Shown here in pieces: positions 1-11,458 of a stretch of 64,000 nt of DNA. The DNA is taken from the NCBI GenBank assembly GCA_021401465.1, contig JADDMT010000031.1, positions 62,001 through 126,000 of the forward strand, in the 5' to 3' direction. This DNA comes from Teratosphaeria epicoccoides (Eukaryota; Ascomycota; Dothideomycetes; Mycosphaerellales; Teratosphaeriaceae). Below the pieces are notes generated by a model. The model worked only from the letters and a program-made list of their open reading frames with translations, searched no databases and was not told where the DNA came from. How positions within the stretch are numbered: position 1 is the first letter of the stretch; each line of letters starts with the position of its first letter. The position numbers were made by a program, and so were the translations under genes.

Positions 1-37
1 TACTAACAAGCAGACGGTCCATATATGCAAGCGGTAG

Positions 38-193
38 GTGACGCTGGACGAGGCCGAGTCTCACGGTCAATTACCCACCATAGTCACGATTGACCGCGTC
101 AACAAGTCGAATCCCAAGCTACCGAGCATAACGCTCACCTTCACCAGCAAGTCAATCAGACAAGAGGCCGATGGAATGAAGATCCCGCGCTGA
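38..193 (+). CDS. 3' terminal exon of an unidentified gene (partial)
   Basis: The window opens inside an intron: bases 1-7 are a consensus branch site (TACTAAC) and an acceptor ends at 37. The following 52 codons are open to a TGA at 191-193 and encode a hydrophilic tail ending in MKIPR. The protein family is not recognisable from this tail. The gene is convergent with the dehydrogenase next door, only six bases separating the two stop codons. The splice context is the main support; the frame is short, so this could still be chance. Confidence 0.42.
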   Translation: MTLDEAESHGQLPTIVTIDRVNKSNPKLPSITLTFTSKSIRQEADGMKIPR

Positions 194-199
194 CCAGCA

Positions 200-1617
200 T
201 CAATCAAAGACTATGGCTGCTTTCACGACTTCTTGCTTTCGGACCGCCTCAAGGCATTCCGCCCATTGCTCGATCCGATAAGTCTTGTTGACAATGCCCT
301 GAAAGTTCAGCTTCTTCGTCCGCAGATATTCTAATACGACCGGGAACTTGAGGGTCGAACAGAAGCTGGCCAAAATGGTAATCTCATAAGTCCAGATGCG
401 GCTCGGGGGCCAAGCCACTTTTACCTTCTCGTCATACACGCCATACACACAAAGTGTGCCTCCCTTGGCGACGTAGAATATCGATTGCTCAAGCACTGAA
501 GATGCGCCTGTGGCCTCCACCACGATGTCAAAGCCGTAGGGATGAGCTACCTTGAGCTTGTCCATAGAAGCTTGAGAGTCGCAGGGTAGAATCTCCACAT
601 ATGAGTCCGCGAGGTTCAGCTCACGTGCGAGGTCCAGCTTTGGCCCTGGCATCGAGGCAATTGTAAGCTGGCATATGTCAGCCATGCGGGCATTCTCAAC
701 ACAGGTAAGCACGCACATTTGCTGTTCCATTAAGCTTCAACAGCTGGGCAAGCAGCATACCGGTTGGCCCGCACCCAAACAGCAAGACCCTACTACCGAC
801 CTTTGGTGCCATCCTCTCGATGCCGTGCGAAGCACAGGCCGCTGGCTCGATTAAACAAGCTTCGAGTGGTGACACCTTTGAAGGTATCGCAAATACTTGT
901 CTCGCCGGGTAGCGACAGAACTCTGCGAAGCCTCCTGGCACTGGTGTTCAAGTCAGCCTCAACCAGGCTGCAGGGCGCCTAGATCATTGCGCAGACACTT
1001 ACCTGTTCCTCCGAAGCCTGTCATACTCTCACATAGCAGTCGCTGGTCCCGTACGCAATAGTGACAGTTTCTGCACGGCTCCATTGGATCGGCAGCAACG
1101 CGATCGCCAATGGCAATATTTGTGACATCTTCACCAATGGCAACCACGGTCCCCGTCGCTTCGTGACCTGTGAATGATCAGCTATGATGTTCCCGGGGCG
1201 GCCATGGCGTGAGAGCATTTACCCGGGATCAACGGAAACTGGATGCGATTGTCAGCATTCGGAGGCATTGTCATGTGGTTCGTAATAGGCTCACCTTTGC
1301 CATGAATTCGCCTTTGTGGTAATGCAGATCCTGTAGCAATACCGTCAGAGCAGCCAGAAATTCGTCTCAATCCTGGTGTGTACCTACAGTTCCACAGACA
1401 CCACAGGCCGAGATTTTGACCTGTCAAGAGGCAATCGTCATTCCCAGAGATCTTCGATTCCTTTCCTGGGCGTGTGTCCTACCAGTACATCCTCGGGCCC
1501 TATCTGAGGAACGTCGATGTCTCTCACAGCGAAGACTTCCGGTCCAGAATATCTGCCGGTGTCAGTGCAGTGCTGCTACTCTCGTCATGAATTTCGCCAT
1601 TACTGCAACGCTCTCAT
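200..1617 (-). CDS. Zinc-dependent alcohol/polyol dehydrogenase (MDR family)
   Basis: Medium-chain dehydrogenase of about 345 residues, rebuilt from eight exons with seven short introns. Exon 1 is only 14 bases (1604-1617, MRALQ start). Conserved pieces appear in order: CGVCGTDLHYHKGEF (catalytic zinc Cys), GHEATG (zinc His), the structural zinc lobe CRNCHYCVRDQRLLCES, the catalytic-domain Glu in IEPAACASHG, and the Rossmann motif LLFGCGPTGMLLAQLL. Each junction joins in frame, for example FPLIPG to HEATGT. It resembles arabinitol/sorbitol/threonine-type dehydrogenases using NAD(P); the substrate cannot be read from the sequence. Cytosolic, no targeting signal seen. The many tiny exons mean automatic prediction may fragment it. 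Confidence 0.88.
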
Positions 1618-2330
1618 CTTGCGAGGAACAACATATTCGTTGAACTCGCGCTTCTTGGCCGCAGCACCATTCGCGCCGTTGGCTTGATTCCGTTCAGCTG
1701 AGCTCATACTGTATGCAAACTGGCGTCAAACTCCATGTGGTGATGAATATGCTTTGATGTGCTTTGCTCGACTTGTTCATAGCAGGAGCTGTGTTGACAC
1801 AGGATCATCGCGGTCCCGTTGAGCTCAGACAGCTGCTATGCTTCGGCCTGCTTGCCCGTGCTTACTTTCCGACGTCTCCAGACCAAGAGTGGGGCAGCGG
1901 GGTGGAAACTCGACCGAATAGGCAGGTACGGCGTGGCTTGACTTTCTATCTAGGCAGCCTTGCTAGACTGATAAACTTACTGACGAGTATGTCGTTTCCT
2001 CAGGGGAAGCGATAGGAGCTGGTCCTGACTCCTGAGCTTGTGGGGAACGGCGACTTTTGATCGTCGTGCCGCTTTAAATACAAGTCTTCACTATTGCATG
2101 GATCTGAATTCAAGCGAGTGTCCTGGATTCAAGGAAGCACTTTGGTTTCCGACGTAGAAAGGATACAATTGACGCATGTCAGGCTGGGCCCAACGCGTTC
2201 AGCGAAGCACCCAACCGCATGAATCGAAGCAGGTAGCACGGTGCAACCCGAAAAGCCATGAGGACCGTCGAAGGCGATGCATCACCTGCTACGATATATA
2301 TCTTAAACGTTCGCTGACAGTGATATTGCC
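1618..2330. other. Intergenic, no gene recognised
   Basis: Dehydrogenase promoter plus the 3' flank of the small gene that follows. Short open frames here (for example 1764-2015) have no family resemblance and no splice support. Confidence 0.5.
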
Positions 2331-2649
2331 CTATTTGTTGCCGAACGGAATGTCGGAATTCACCTTGGCGTCCGCGGCCTTGTCGATCATCTGGTCATCT
2401 CCCTGCGGCACGCCAGCATCGTTCGCCAAGTTGTTGACCTCTAATCACATATTAGTGCTCGAGTTTCACGGCATGATAGTGCTGCAACATACGTTGGTTG
2501 GCGGCATTGTCAGCCGTTCCTTCGACCTGGTTGCCAGGCTGAGATTTCTTGTCCAAAGCTTGGTTGGCCTGTTTGATATGTCAATATCCAGCGTCCAGCA
2601 GCAACGTCCTCGTAACAGCCTCTACCTTGTCCTTGATCTTGTCCATCAT
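2331..2649 (-). CDS. Small hydrophilic protein, 69 residues, three exons
   Basis: Not visible as a single open frame, but three exons join exactly: 2626-2649, 2493-2568 and 2331-2440, with introns of 57 and 52 bases (GTAGAG..CAG and GTATGT..TAG). The product starts MMDKIKDKANQALDKK and ends KVNSDIPFGNK; it is rich in Asp, Lys, Asn, Gln and Ala, with no Cys, no signal peptide and no membrane segment. This composition is typical of short, probably disordered stress- or conidiation-associated fungal proteins (general resemblance, not a domain call). The perfect splice phasing and the sensible composition across all exons are the support. Function unknown. Confidence 0.7.
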
Positions 2650-3766
2650 TCCCGACGTTTTGTGTGTTTGAGTCGGCTTAGATGTTGCAAGTTTATGGTC
2701 GTAGAGGTGAATGTTTGGATTAAGGATATTTCACTGTACATCGTCTGTCCTTATATGAACGAGACAGCTCGCATCGAGGATGAACATCCAGACAATACGT
2801 CATTTCCAACTTCGTTCCAACATCAGGCCAAGCTCCATCCGCAGTAGGTGGTTGCGTCTCACAGGCTTATGCCGTCATCTAGAAGTCTAACCAGTCAAGC
2901 TACGAAGCTTCTACGGACCAAGCAGCGCAAGGGTTCACTCGTTGCAGGCAGTCCCGAGGGGAATTGACGCGTGTCTTTGAGAGATTGGCGAAATGACTTC
3001 GTTACTGAGAACTTGAGGTGAGAAGCCATGGTGCATGACAGCCACCTTAGAATTTGCCACACAAAACTCGTCCCTCGCCACATCATCTTGATTCGGGTCT
3101 CACTACAAGCTGCATGTAGCTTTATCGGACCAGCGAGACTCTTGCTCTGGAGGCGTATTCGGGTTCGTCTATTGAGCAAGAGGCGTCTGCTCTTGGGAGA
3201 CCATAGTACACGTAGTTTCAATGAATATTTCGCTTCAAGCCTGTTGTCGCAGATCAGCTTCAATTCCGCATTGGGCTTCATGGCTGTGGTTCGCGCCCAA
3301 AGGAGTCCCGGTCCAGTAGCAGTAGAGCCAATCACGCGGTGAGTCCAAGCAAAATGTCCCTGGCAGTAGGCCAGCGCCACCATCGGACAGTCCATCTCAG
3401 GTCCTTAGGCCGTCTTCACATCCCTCTTGTCTCGTACAGACCCATCGCTTGACCGCAGCTAGTCCACGCAGCTGCTGAGGTCTCTACTACCCTGTGCGCC
3501 AGGCTTAAGGGCCTCACCAAGAAGCTGATGCGCCTTGTCAGATAGAAAATACGCCACGCCTGGATACCGCAAGCTGTTTGCGCGGTTGAAAGATTTGGAA
3601 TCAACAAGGCCACGAGCAGAAGGCACGAGGGAGCGTGTGCAAATACGGCCTGCTTGGCCTATCTCGAGCCTTATCAAGTCGCAGCGGCTGTGTCCGCCTG
3701 ATCAGCGGTATCTGGAGTGATCATCCTCTCACGGCTACACCACTATTACGAACACGCACCTCCGGA
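2650..3766. other. Intergenic, no convincing gene
   Basis: A 166-codon frame on the minus strand (2895-3395) and a 104-codon frame opposite it have arbitrary composition and no recognisable motif. The last 100 bases or so form the leader of the amidohydrolase at 3767. Confidence 0.45.
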
Positions 3767-4564
3767 ATGCCTTCAATAGTAATGACGCCAGCGCAGGCTG
3801 GATACTTCCAACCGTCGCGCAGCGACGATCATGTCTTGTTGCCTGCCAAACCGGAACCACTCCGGATTAAGAAGCATGAAACGGCAATAGTAGTCGTCGA
3901 CATGCAAAATGCCTACGCCTCGCCCGGCGGTTATATCGACGTGGCCGGTCTTGGCATAGAGGGCGCTCGATCAGCTATCGCTCACACCAAAGCAGTAGTA
4001 GAAGCGGTTCGCGCTGCTAGCATGACTGTAGTGTACTTCCAGAACGGCTGGGATGCCAATTACGTCGAAGCTGGGACCCCCGGATCACCCAATTGGCATA
4101 AGTCGAATGCACTGAAGACGATGCGTGCTCGACCGGAGTTGCGTGGGAGGTTGCTTGCGAAAGGCACCTGGGATTACGAGATCATTGAGGAGCTGAAGCC
4201 GCAGCCTGGTGATATTTTGATCCCGAAGACGAGATATAGCGGGTTCTTCAATACTGGGATGGATAGTATGCTTCGGTCGAGAGGGATCAGGACTCTGGTG
4301 TTCACTGGTGTGGCGACGAATGTGTGCGTGGAAAGCAGTCTCAGGGATGCGTTCCATTTGGAGTACTTCTGCGTGGTGCTGAGCGATGCTGTGAATCATA
4401 TTGGTCCGGACTTTGTACATCAAGCTGCACTGTTCAATATTGAGAAGTTCTTTGGCTGGGTGTCCACAAGCGCCGACTTCACAAAGACCATTTCAGATGC
4501 TGGCGAGGCGAGCATGAGAGAGGTTGTTGCAAAGAAGGGAGGAGAGACCAATGGTCATGGTTGA
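3767..4564 (+). CDS. Ureidoacrylate amidohydrolase-like (isochorismatase superfamily, RutB type)
   Basis: Cysteine hydrolase of 265 residues, intronless. The catalytic triad of the superfamily is visible: Asp in [14 protein letters not shown], Lys in [10 protein letters not shown], and Cys in [14 protein letters not shown]. Long stretches match the bacterial RutB family closely ([45 protein letters not shown]). RutB hydrolyses (peroxy)ureidoacrylate in pyrimidine-ring degradation; the same step is inferred here, cytosolic. The frame is open further upstream to 3635, but the ATG at 3767 fits the family N-terminus (about 35 residues before the first strand). No other rut genes lie nearby, so it probably acts alone or with unlinked genes. 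Confidence 0.9.
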   Translation: MPSIVMTPAQAGYFQPSRSDDHVLLPAKPEPLRIKKHETAIVVVDMQNAYASPGGYIDVAGLGIEGARSAIAHTKAVVEAVRAASMTVVYFQNGWDANYVEAGTPGSPNWHKSNALKTMRARPELRGRLLAKGTWDYEIIEELKPQPGDILIPKTRYSGFFNTGMDSMLRSRGIRTLVFTGVATNVCVESSLRDAFHLEYFCVVLSDAVNHIGPDFVHQAALFNIEKFFGWVSTSADFTKTISDAGEASMREVVAKKGGETNGHG

Positions 4565-5138
4565 TGGACTCTATATGGCTTGCATGAGGTGTCTGCCTTG
4601 GCGATATCATCCGCTTACGGCCATCCCGCGCTCCGGTTCCATCACCACATAATCCGTTCAGCATTGCATTCCTCGAACATGTGTGCCTCATCTTATTGTC
4701 CGTTGTGCCGTTGTCGAAGTTGCTGTCAAAGCGGCGAATGGCTGCTTGGAGCGCATTGTGTTGCTTGGCTCAGACATGCTTTCGCTTAAAGCCCAGACTC
4801 GCGGTTCAGGATTGATGCAGTTCGAATGGCGCTGGAATGTGCAGGCGGCAAGCAGCGGGGTTGATTGGATGTGATTCATCTGTTATTCGTATTGATCAAT
4901 TGCTGGAGCTTCGACAAGCCAAGGAAGTCTCCAGCCCTTCTTGCCGGAATTCTTCTTCGGGCAATGATACACTACTGGCAGGCTGTCGAGGAGATTCGTT
5001 TGCGTAGATGGCTGTGGAGAGGTGTTGAACGACGGCGATCCGTTGGGCTGTGGAAGCGCCTTCGTGGACTCGATGTAGGCCGCTTTAGCAAGAGTCTGAG
5101 GCGTCGTGACTGTTCACAGGTCGTCGCATTCTCCCAAT
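4565..5138. other. Intergenic, 3' flanks of convergent genes
   Basis: Downstream sequence of two convergent genes. Open frames at 4580-5194 have no recognisable features. Confidence 0.5.
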
Positions 5139-5369
5139 TCATTTTTGATTCTTATCCACGCCAGACTCTCGCTTCTCTCTGTCGACCACACTGATCTTTG
5201 GTATCGCTTCCTTCAATCTCTGTTTATCCTGCTCAGAAGGCGTGAGTCCAAATGCTGCCTCAGCCTGATCGCTCACGAAGAGTCCGAAGGCCGCGTACGC
5301 TATGACGCCAGCGCCACTGAGCAGCCGAGTGCGTGGCGAGAGGTTGCGATAAGACGTCCAGAGAGACAT
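5139..5369 (-). CDS. Small conserved-looking membrane protein, 76 residues
   Basis: Start chosen at the MSLWTSYRNLSPRTRLL methionine, ten codons inside the open frame. The product has a basic N-terminus, one hydrophobic segment (about residues 19-36, SGAGVIAYAAFGLFVSDQ) and a charged tail with LTPSEQDKQRLKEAIPKI. Small single-span proteins of this build occur in many filamentous fungi and are often mitochondrial; that is a resemblance and the location is inferred. Function unknown. Coherent amphipathic design supports it as a gene despite its size. Confidence 0.62.
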   Translation of the reverse strand: MSLWTSYRNLSPRTRLLSGAGVIAYAAFGLFVSDQAEAAFGLTPSEQDKQRLKEAIPKISVVDREKRESGVDKNQK

Positions 5370-5775
5370 TTTGGGTAGATTCACTTCAACAGACAACATT
5401 GAGAGAGGAGCACGTGCAAGCGCGTCTCAACTCTCGAGTGCAACCCTGGCTTTTGTGCATCAACATTGCTATGACAGATATGTTGACACGGTGACCACCC
5501 TTGCCAGTCTTCCTTGCTGCTTCTGCAGTGTATCGCTTTCCGAAAGCAATCCTCCGAGGGACAGAGGCGAGTGTCCCTGTGCCTGCAAAGCAAATGCCTC
5601 CAGACCAGCCTATGATAGCACAGCATTGTCGTGCCTTGTGACACCGGCATCGGCTCCTCAGCTAGCCTAACGTGACGGTACCGAAGCTCCAGGTAGATGA
5701 GCGATGGGTTTCAATCCAGCTCCCACAGCCAGTATATCTCTCACCACCTAGACCATCACCGCGAACGGCACCACA
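5370..5775. other. Bidirectional intergenic region
   Basis: Lies between the divergent starts of the small membrane protein and the SnoaL-like gene; pyrimidine-rich just before the ATG at 5776. No further gene seen. Confidence 0.5.
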
Positions 5776-6303
5776 ATGACATCCTCCACAGCCCTCGACT
5801 ACCAAGCCATCCGCAACACCATTTCCCTCTACTGCACAGCCCTAGACACCAAAGACTTCTCTCTCCTCCGCCAAGTCTTCACCGAAGACGTAGAAGCCGT
5901 CTACCCCATCCGCATCGCCACAGGCGTCGACACGATAGCAGCAGCGATCGAGAAACGGTAGCCCCGTCTCTCCCCTCAACCCTCCCGACTCCCACGCTCA
6001 TCTTTCTCCAGCCTTTCTCCCGTCTCCTCCCACCACACTCTAGGCACTCAGATCATCGAGATCGCCACCGATGGTAAAGCAGCTAAAGCACGGACGTACT
6101 TTACTGGCGTGCACTTTGGCAAGGGCAAGTGGGAGGGCAGCGAAGTCACGGCGTGGGGCACGTATGTTGATGATCTGGTGCTGATTGATGGGCCTGCGGC
6201 GCAGAATGTGTTGCCTGGAGCTAGCGGCCAGTGGCTGATCAAGCGACGGGAGTGTCTTTGGACGAAGCGGATGGGTGAAGAGGGAGTCATGGAGGGTGAA
6301 TGA
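5776..6303 (+). CDS. SnoaL-like / NTF2-fold protein, two exons
   Basis: Product of 157 residues from exons 5776-5957 and 6012-6303; a 54-base intron (GTAGCC..CCAG) removes an in-frame stop and keeps phase. The N-terminal half (YQAIRNTISLYCTALDTKD, then FTEDVEAVYP) has the helix plus cone-opening strand pattern of the SnoaL/NTF2-like superfamily, and the C-terminal half (TYFTGVHFGKGKWEGSEVT, TYVDDLVL, GQWLIKRRE) supplies the curved sheet. Members bind small hydrophobic molecules, and some act as cyclases, isomerases or dehydratases; the ligand is not predictable here. Convergent with FOL1, about 170 bases apart. Confidence 0.82.
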
Positions 6304-6472
6304 CGACTCCAGTGGAGTCTGGTGGAGGCGGAGTGGCTGGCTCTATGTCTACAGGTCTACTAGTCATGCTGCCGCTGATGTTACTATACAACAAATACTC
6401 AAACATTGCCGTACGCCTGAAAATGCATCCAAAATGTTTTCGTCGCGCCTCGCGATGCATCGCCAAATACAT

Positions 6473-9400
6473 TCAAAACCTATACATACCATCCGCCATC
6501 TTCACCACCTGCGCCATCTCTTTCACATCGTGCACACGCACAATGTCCGCACCTCCCTGCACCGCCGCCGTCACTGTGGCAGCAGTGCCCCACGTCCTCT
6601 CCTTCGCTTCTGCAACGCCAGTGACCTTACCAATGAATCCCTTACGACTGCTACCCACCAGCCAGGGCAGGCCCCGAACCTTGCGATGGTCGATAAGTTC
6701 AGGCATGCGGCGCAGGAGCTCAAGATTCTGATCTGGCGTTTTTGCGAATCCGATGCCGGGATCCAGTATCATGCGCCAACGGCGGACGCCGGCCTCCTGG
6801 GCCGCCTCGATCCGGGCGCGGAGTTCTGTGGCCACACTTTCGACAAGGCCGCCAGTAGCTTCGTAATTAGTTTTGTCGTCGTCCTGCATCGTGGCAGGTG
6901 TACCCCTCATATGCATCATCACGTAGGTGCAACCCAGTCTAGCCACTGTAGGGAGCATTTGTGGATCTAGAGTGCCGGCAGAGATGTCATTAATTACGTG
7001 CGCGCCAGCTTTGATCCCGGCTTCAGCAACGGCAGCACGGTATGTATCGATTGAAATGGCGACGCCGCTGCGAGTCTCCTCCGGCAAAGACATGAAGGCT
7101 TCGATGGCTGGCAATACGCGAGCTGTCTCTTCTTCAGCCGTGATGTCAGGTGCGTTGGGACGAGAAGACTGTCCACCAACGTCGATGATGGTCGCGCCGT
7201 CGGCAATTTGAGCTGCGATGAGCTCGCGCAGAGCATCTGTATCAGTGACTGGGTTTGAGCCACCGTCTGAGAACGAGTCCGGAGTCGTGTTGAGGATGGA
7301 CATGACTCTCGTCTTCCGCTTGGGGTTTTGCGTGGTGACAACCTCGCCCGGCGGTCCCAGCGGTGTTTGGGGAAACATCGGCGGTCCTCGTCCTGCAACT
7401 TTGGAAAGAAGGGAAGACACGGGCTCGCCATGCGGAAACAGAAAGCCGGCCTGGATGCTGCGAACGTTGTCAGCCCGATCAACACCCAAATTTGGCAGCA
7501 AAACCTACTCAGCTAGTGGACGCAACACAAATTCCCGCTCTTGCATCAGAGCGTGTGGTACCACTAGTCGTTCCTCGCGCATCTTTATCTGCCGGTAAAG
7601 CAGAATGTCAAGATCTAGGCTTCTGGGCCCTTTTTCTACTGTTCTCACGCGGCCCAAGCGACTTTCGATTTCCTGCAATCGGTTCAAAAGCTCGATGGGA
7701 TCAAGTGCGGTTGCGATCTGGTAGATTTAGCTCGATGAACGGTTTTGACCCAAGACGCGCTGAACTGACCTCGCAGACGCCATTAAGAAAACGATCCTGA
7801 TCCTCCACATACATCGGCTCTGTCTCGTAGAGCAGGCTTGTGCCGACAACTTTCATGTGAGGATCAGCATCGATCATGTTGCAGGCCATTTCGATCGCGC
7901 CCAGTCGATTGCCAACGTTGCTGCCGAGTGCAAGATACACACCACTTCTTGCATTGTAGCCTCGCGTGACCGTTGCGGTGTACACAGGCTGCGGTTGCGG
8001 CGTATGAGGAGTCAATTTGACCTGGACGTGTTCCAGAGTCGCCATGAACGGCAATGGCCCAAGATCAGCCAATCTGGAGGCCACAGCTTCTGTCGACGGT
8101 CGCAGGTCCCCGTAACAGTCTGCTGAGGCCAGCATGTCTCGCGACTCGTCATGAATTCTCTCCACACCTGGAGATAGAGCGTCTGCCATATCTTGATTCA
8201 TTTCCAAATCGACGGTCTTGGGCAGTCCATATAAACGGACTTCGAGATCAAGCATGCCATTCCTAACTGCGATCTGCGCGTCCTGGAGAATAATAATCAT
8301 CTCCAGTGATAGTGCTGGTCCCTGGCTTGCAAACGAACGCATGTAGACACGTGCCGCAGGGAATAGTGAACTCAGCTTTGTCATGGAACTGGAACCCCTC
8401 TCAAGTAAGTTCAGGGCGAAATATGAGAGGCCTGGGAACACCTTGTATGATTGTGACATGATGCTCACGAGCCAGTGCATACCTGCTCCCGGAGTATTCC
8501 TGAACAAGCCGAGTAGTGATGCGATCAGATCTTCCGTTGAATTCCGAGAGGCTCCTGTGATAGGCTGTGAACATCCCACCAAGAATTGGCATTGTGTCAT
8601 GCCCGTTTTCGAAATCAATTCTGCAAGCCTGGGACTTATCAGCAAAGCAGTAAGCAGGTTTTGGCACTACATACTGTAGATGTCGAGTCATCAAGAATAA
8701 TATCTCTCCCGTCGGATATTCAGTCAGTCTGCAGCTCTCGAGTAGCGACGCAGAATATGCTATTGTGTCGTTCGTGGCAATTTGTGCTTGATCACAGCCT
8801 GTCTCAACTGCGTCTTGCACCTCTTGCTTCCCGCCTTCCTCACCAAGTGACACTCCTGTCGAGGTTTCTGCATTAAGCCCATGTTGCTCCTTGAGCGTCA
8901 CCGTGCGATCCGCACGCCGCTCTGCTTCCGCAAACCCAGCAGGTTCTGTCAATGTGCCGCCCTTTTTGACTCGTCCAATGCGCACTGAGACCCTTTGCAT
9001 GGGAGGGAGGAGCCACTCGTTGTTTGCAATCGTAAGGGCAGCCACATCGGTCCACTGCTGGCATCGGCCTCGCCTCATGAGATCCCCAAGAGACGGTGCA
9101 GCCAGTTCCAAGACTGACTTCCGCGCCGATTCCAGATACTGCAGTAGATTGACATCGGGCTTGGGCCAAATCGAAAGATTATTCGCCGTCCAGTATATTC
9201 CAATTTTAACGCGAACGTCAGGCGTGCTGCCGGGTCTCGATGAAAGGACCATATCATGCCAAGTCACTGAGTGGAAAGACTTTCCCGCTTCCCTGGCATG
9301 GGTCTTGACGGCATATTGGGTTAGCATGCCGCCGCTCGGAAGCTGCTGACGCTCTTCAAGTGTTAGCTTGACTTTCTCAGCCGGCGCGATGCATTCACGA

Positions 9401-11458
9401 AGCCTGGTTGCGAAGTCGTGGGTGAGCATTGTCCCATACTCTGTGGCGCTGTCTATAAAAGACCGGATCTTGTCTGCAATTTGGTTGTCTGCGAGTCTTG
9501 AGACTTCCCTGTACGCAATGGGCGAGAAATTAAGGGAAAGGTCGTAGGTTGAGAATCCCGTGCGAAGACCTAACACATGTGACCTGCAATCACGTCAGCG
9601 GCATCGTGCCACTCTTGATATACTGACGTACCGGCTTCCGTGTGGTACTCTTATCGATCCCGAACCCGCATGTCTGCCGACAGGACCATTGAACTGCCCC
9701 CGTTCCAGCATGCCGGAGTATGATCTTAGCTGTGATCCTTCTCGCATGGGCTTGATACCCGGTCCTTTTCCTGGATCCGTCAGCGAAGAGGCGCGCGGAC
9801 TTTCGATTCGAGATGTAGTCCCCGGCGTATCGTGGGATCTCTTGTTGACCGATGTAACAATGGATGCTCCTTCCCAGGCGGCACGGCAAGCCGCTTTCTG
9901 AGTTGGATTTGTCGTTGCCTTACAAGTGACAAGTACGTCGACAATTATGGCAGAGCGGTCAGAGATTTGGAGCGTGCGCAGCAAGGCCTCGGATAGGTAT
10001 TCCGGGACCTGTGCAAAGCTGTCAAATTGCATACTGGCCAGGACAGCTTGCATTGTAGTGTAAGCCGACAGGGTAAGCCATTTCATTTCTCGCCCAATAC
10101 TGGATGTCGGACCAAGGTCTCCACTTTTGGGTGTGGGTGAGGTCTCTGATTTGTGAATCGACAAGGCGACGGTGATTCGTGCTGCAGGTTCCTCAGCCGT
10201 CGTAGTCACCAATTTGACCTTCTGGGGTGCGTACGGAAGCAATGTTAAGATCATTGCAAGGCTTGATTTCGACGCAGGTTGGGATACAATCCGCAAGGCC
10301 TCGACAGCATCAAAGATTTCCACGAAATCGAGGCGCCTCATCCATTTCTTATTAGAGTGGTCGAAATGGAAGCCAGGCACGGCGGTCACATTGTTCAGTC
10401 TGATCTCATGGAAGAAGCGCCTTGCAACATCGAAGACCCATGGAAATCCAGTGCTGTCGACGGTCTTGCTGACCTTTTCGAAGCGCGACAGGAGAGCATT
10501 AGCTTCGGGAGAACTGTCGCTGGTTCCCAGCAATCCAACCCGCGTGACCCTTAGTCCAATTTTACGATCAATAAATGCCCATCTGCCAACAATCAGCAGG
10601 ACTCACCCTACCACAGGACTGCACTTGGACTCACTTAGAAACTGAAACGGCGCGGGGGAGAGGCTCTGCCAAGCTAGTAACTGCGCCGACTCGCTTCGAA
10701 ACCAAGCTCGTTAGCGAAGCATCTTCGAAATGCGGCAAACAAACTGGGTCTTTGTGGTCCTGTGCTGACGTGCCATCCGGATTAAGAAGAAATCCATGCA
10801 TCCATCGGGGACTCTTGCAGCTACGGATGTAGCATGATGCCGAGCTGAAGTCCAGGATCTGTCCGAGCAGAGAGGTCGTCACATCATTCAATAGAGGTTG
10901 TTGGATTGCGGTCAATGCCTCGCTAGCTGATCCGAAGGACTTGCCTTGAGTTGCGTCGTTGATCGTCTTCGTCAGTCTCACCAGTAGATCACCAGGACCG
11001 GTCTCAACTGAACCCTTGACGAAACTCTGGTCAAGCATGGGACGAGCAGCCAAAAGAGACGTCTTGATGCTACCGCGCACTTCGAACTGGACGTGAGGTG
11101 CTTCCACAAGTGGCTGGGTAGTCAGCGTCGACGAGCTTGATAGCTGCAGGGGCACGAAGCCAAGGCTGATGAATGGTCGCGTGGCAATGGCGCTGTGGGG
11201 TTCGTTGCCTGAGATCTGATAGATGAAATTACCAAGGGCGCCGTGAACACGGCCGGAAAAGAATTGCAAGTAGACATCCCGAGTTCCTGGTATAGAGCCC
11301 AGCAGGTTTGTGCTGAGGAAATGTGCGGCACGAAATGATTCTAGAAACGAACCGTGCTGCTTGTCTGGGATGTACATTGATAACGCAACGTTGAATGGGC
11401 CCCGAATATCTCCAATGAGTGGACGATCACCGTAGAGCTTGATTGATGCTGTCGTCAT
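6473..11458 (-). CDS. FOL1: Giant folate biosynthesis protein: aldolase-like repeats + HPPK + DHPS
   Basis: Six exons (10635-11458, 9632-10582, 8483-9583, 7770-8388, 7509-7717, 6473-7457) with introns of 48-94 bases join into one frame of 1,562 residues; all five junctions keep phase. C-terminal third: HPPK (YLALGSNVGNR, YETEPMYVEDQDRFLNG, KGPRSLDLDILLY) then DHPS (SILNTTPDSFSDGG, GGQSSRPNAPD, HVINDISAG, LDPGIGFAKT, SSRKGF). These make and use 6-hydroxymethyl-dihydropterin pyrophosphate with p-aminobenzoate to give dihydropteroate. The N-terminal ~1,000 residues contain repeated strand-helix-strand units resembling dihydroneopterin aldolase (FolB), for example LSLNFSPIAYREVSRLADN ending KVKLTLEE, and a unit ending RVSVRIGRVK. 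Yeast Fol1 has two FolB domains and about 820 residues. The start at 11458 is provisional; see the upstream entry. Confidence 0.85.

Noticed and set aside
2895..3395. 166-codon minus frame
   Set aside because: Composition is arbitrary and an opposite frame of similar quality exists; no motif.
8401..10533. Reading the FOL1 upstream exons as two separate hypothetical genes
   Set aside because: Good donor/acceptor pairs join them in phase to each other and to HPPK-DHPS, and the frames share repeat-like patterns.
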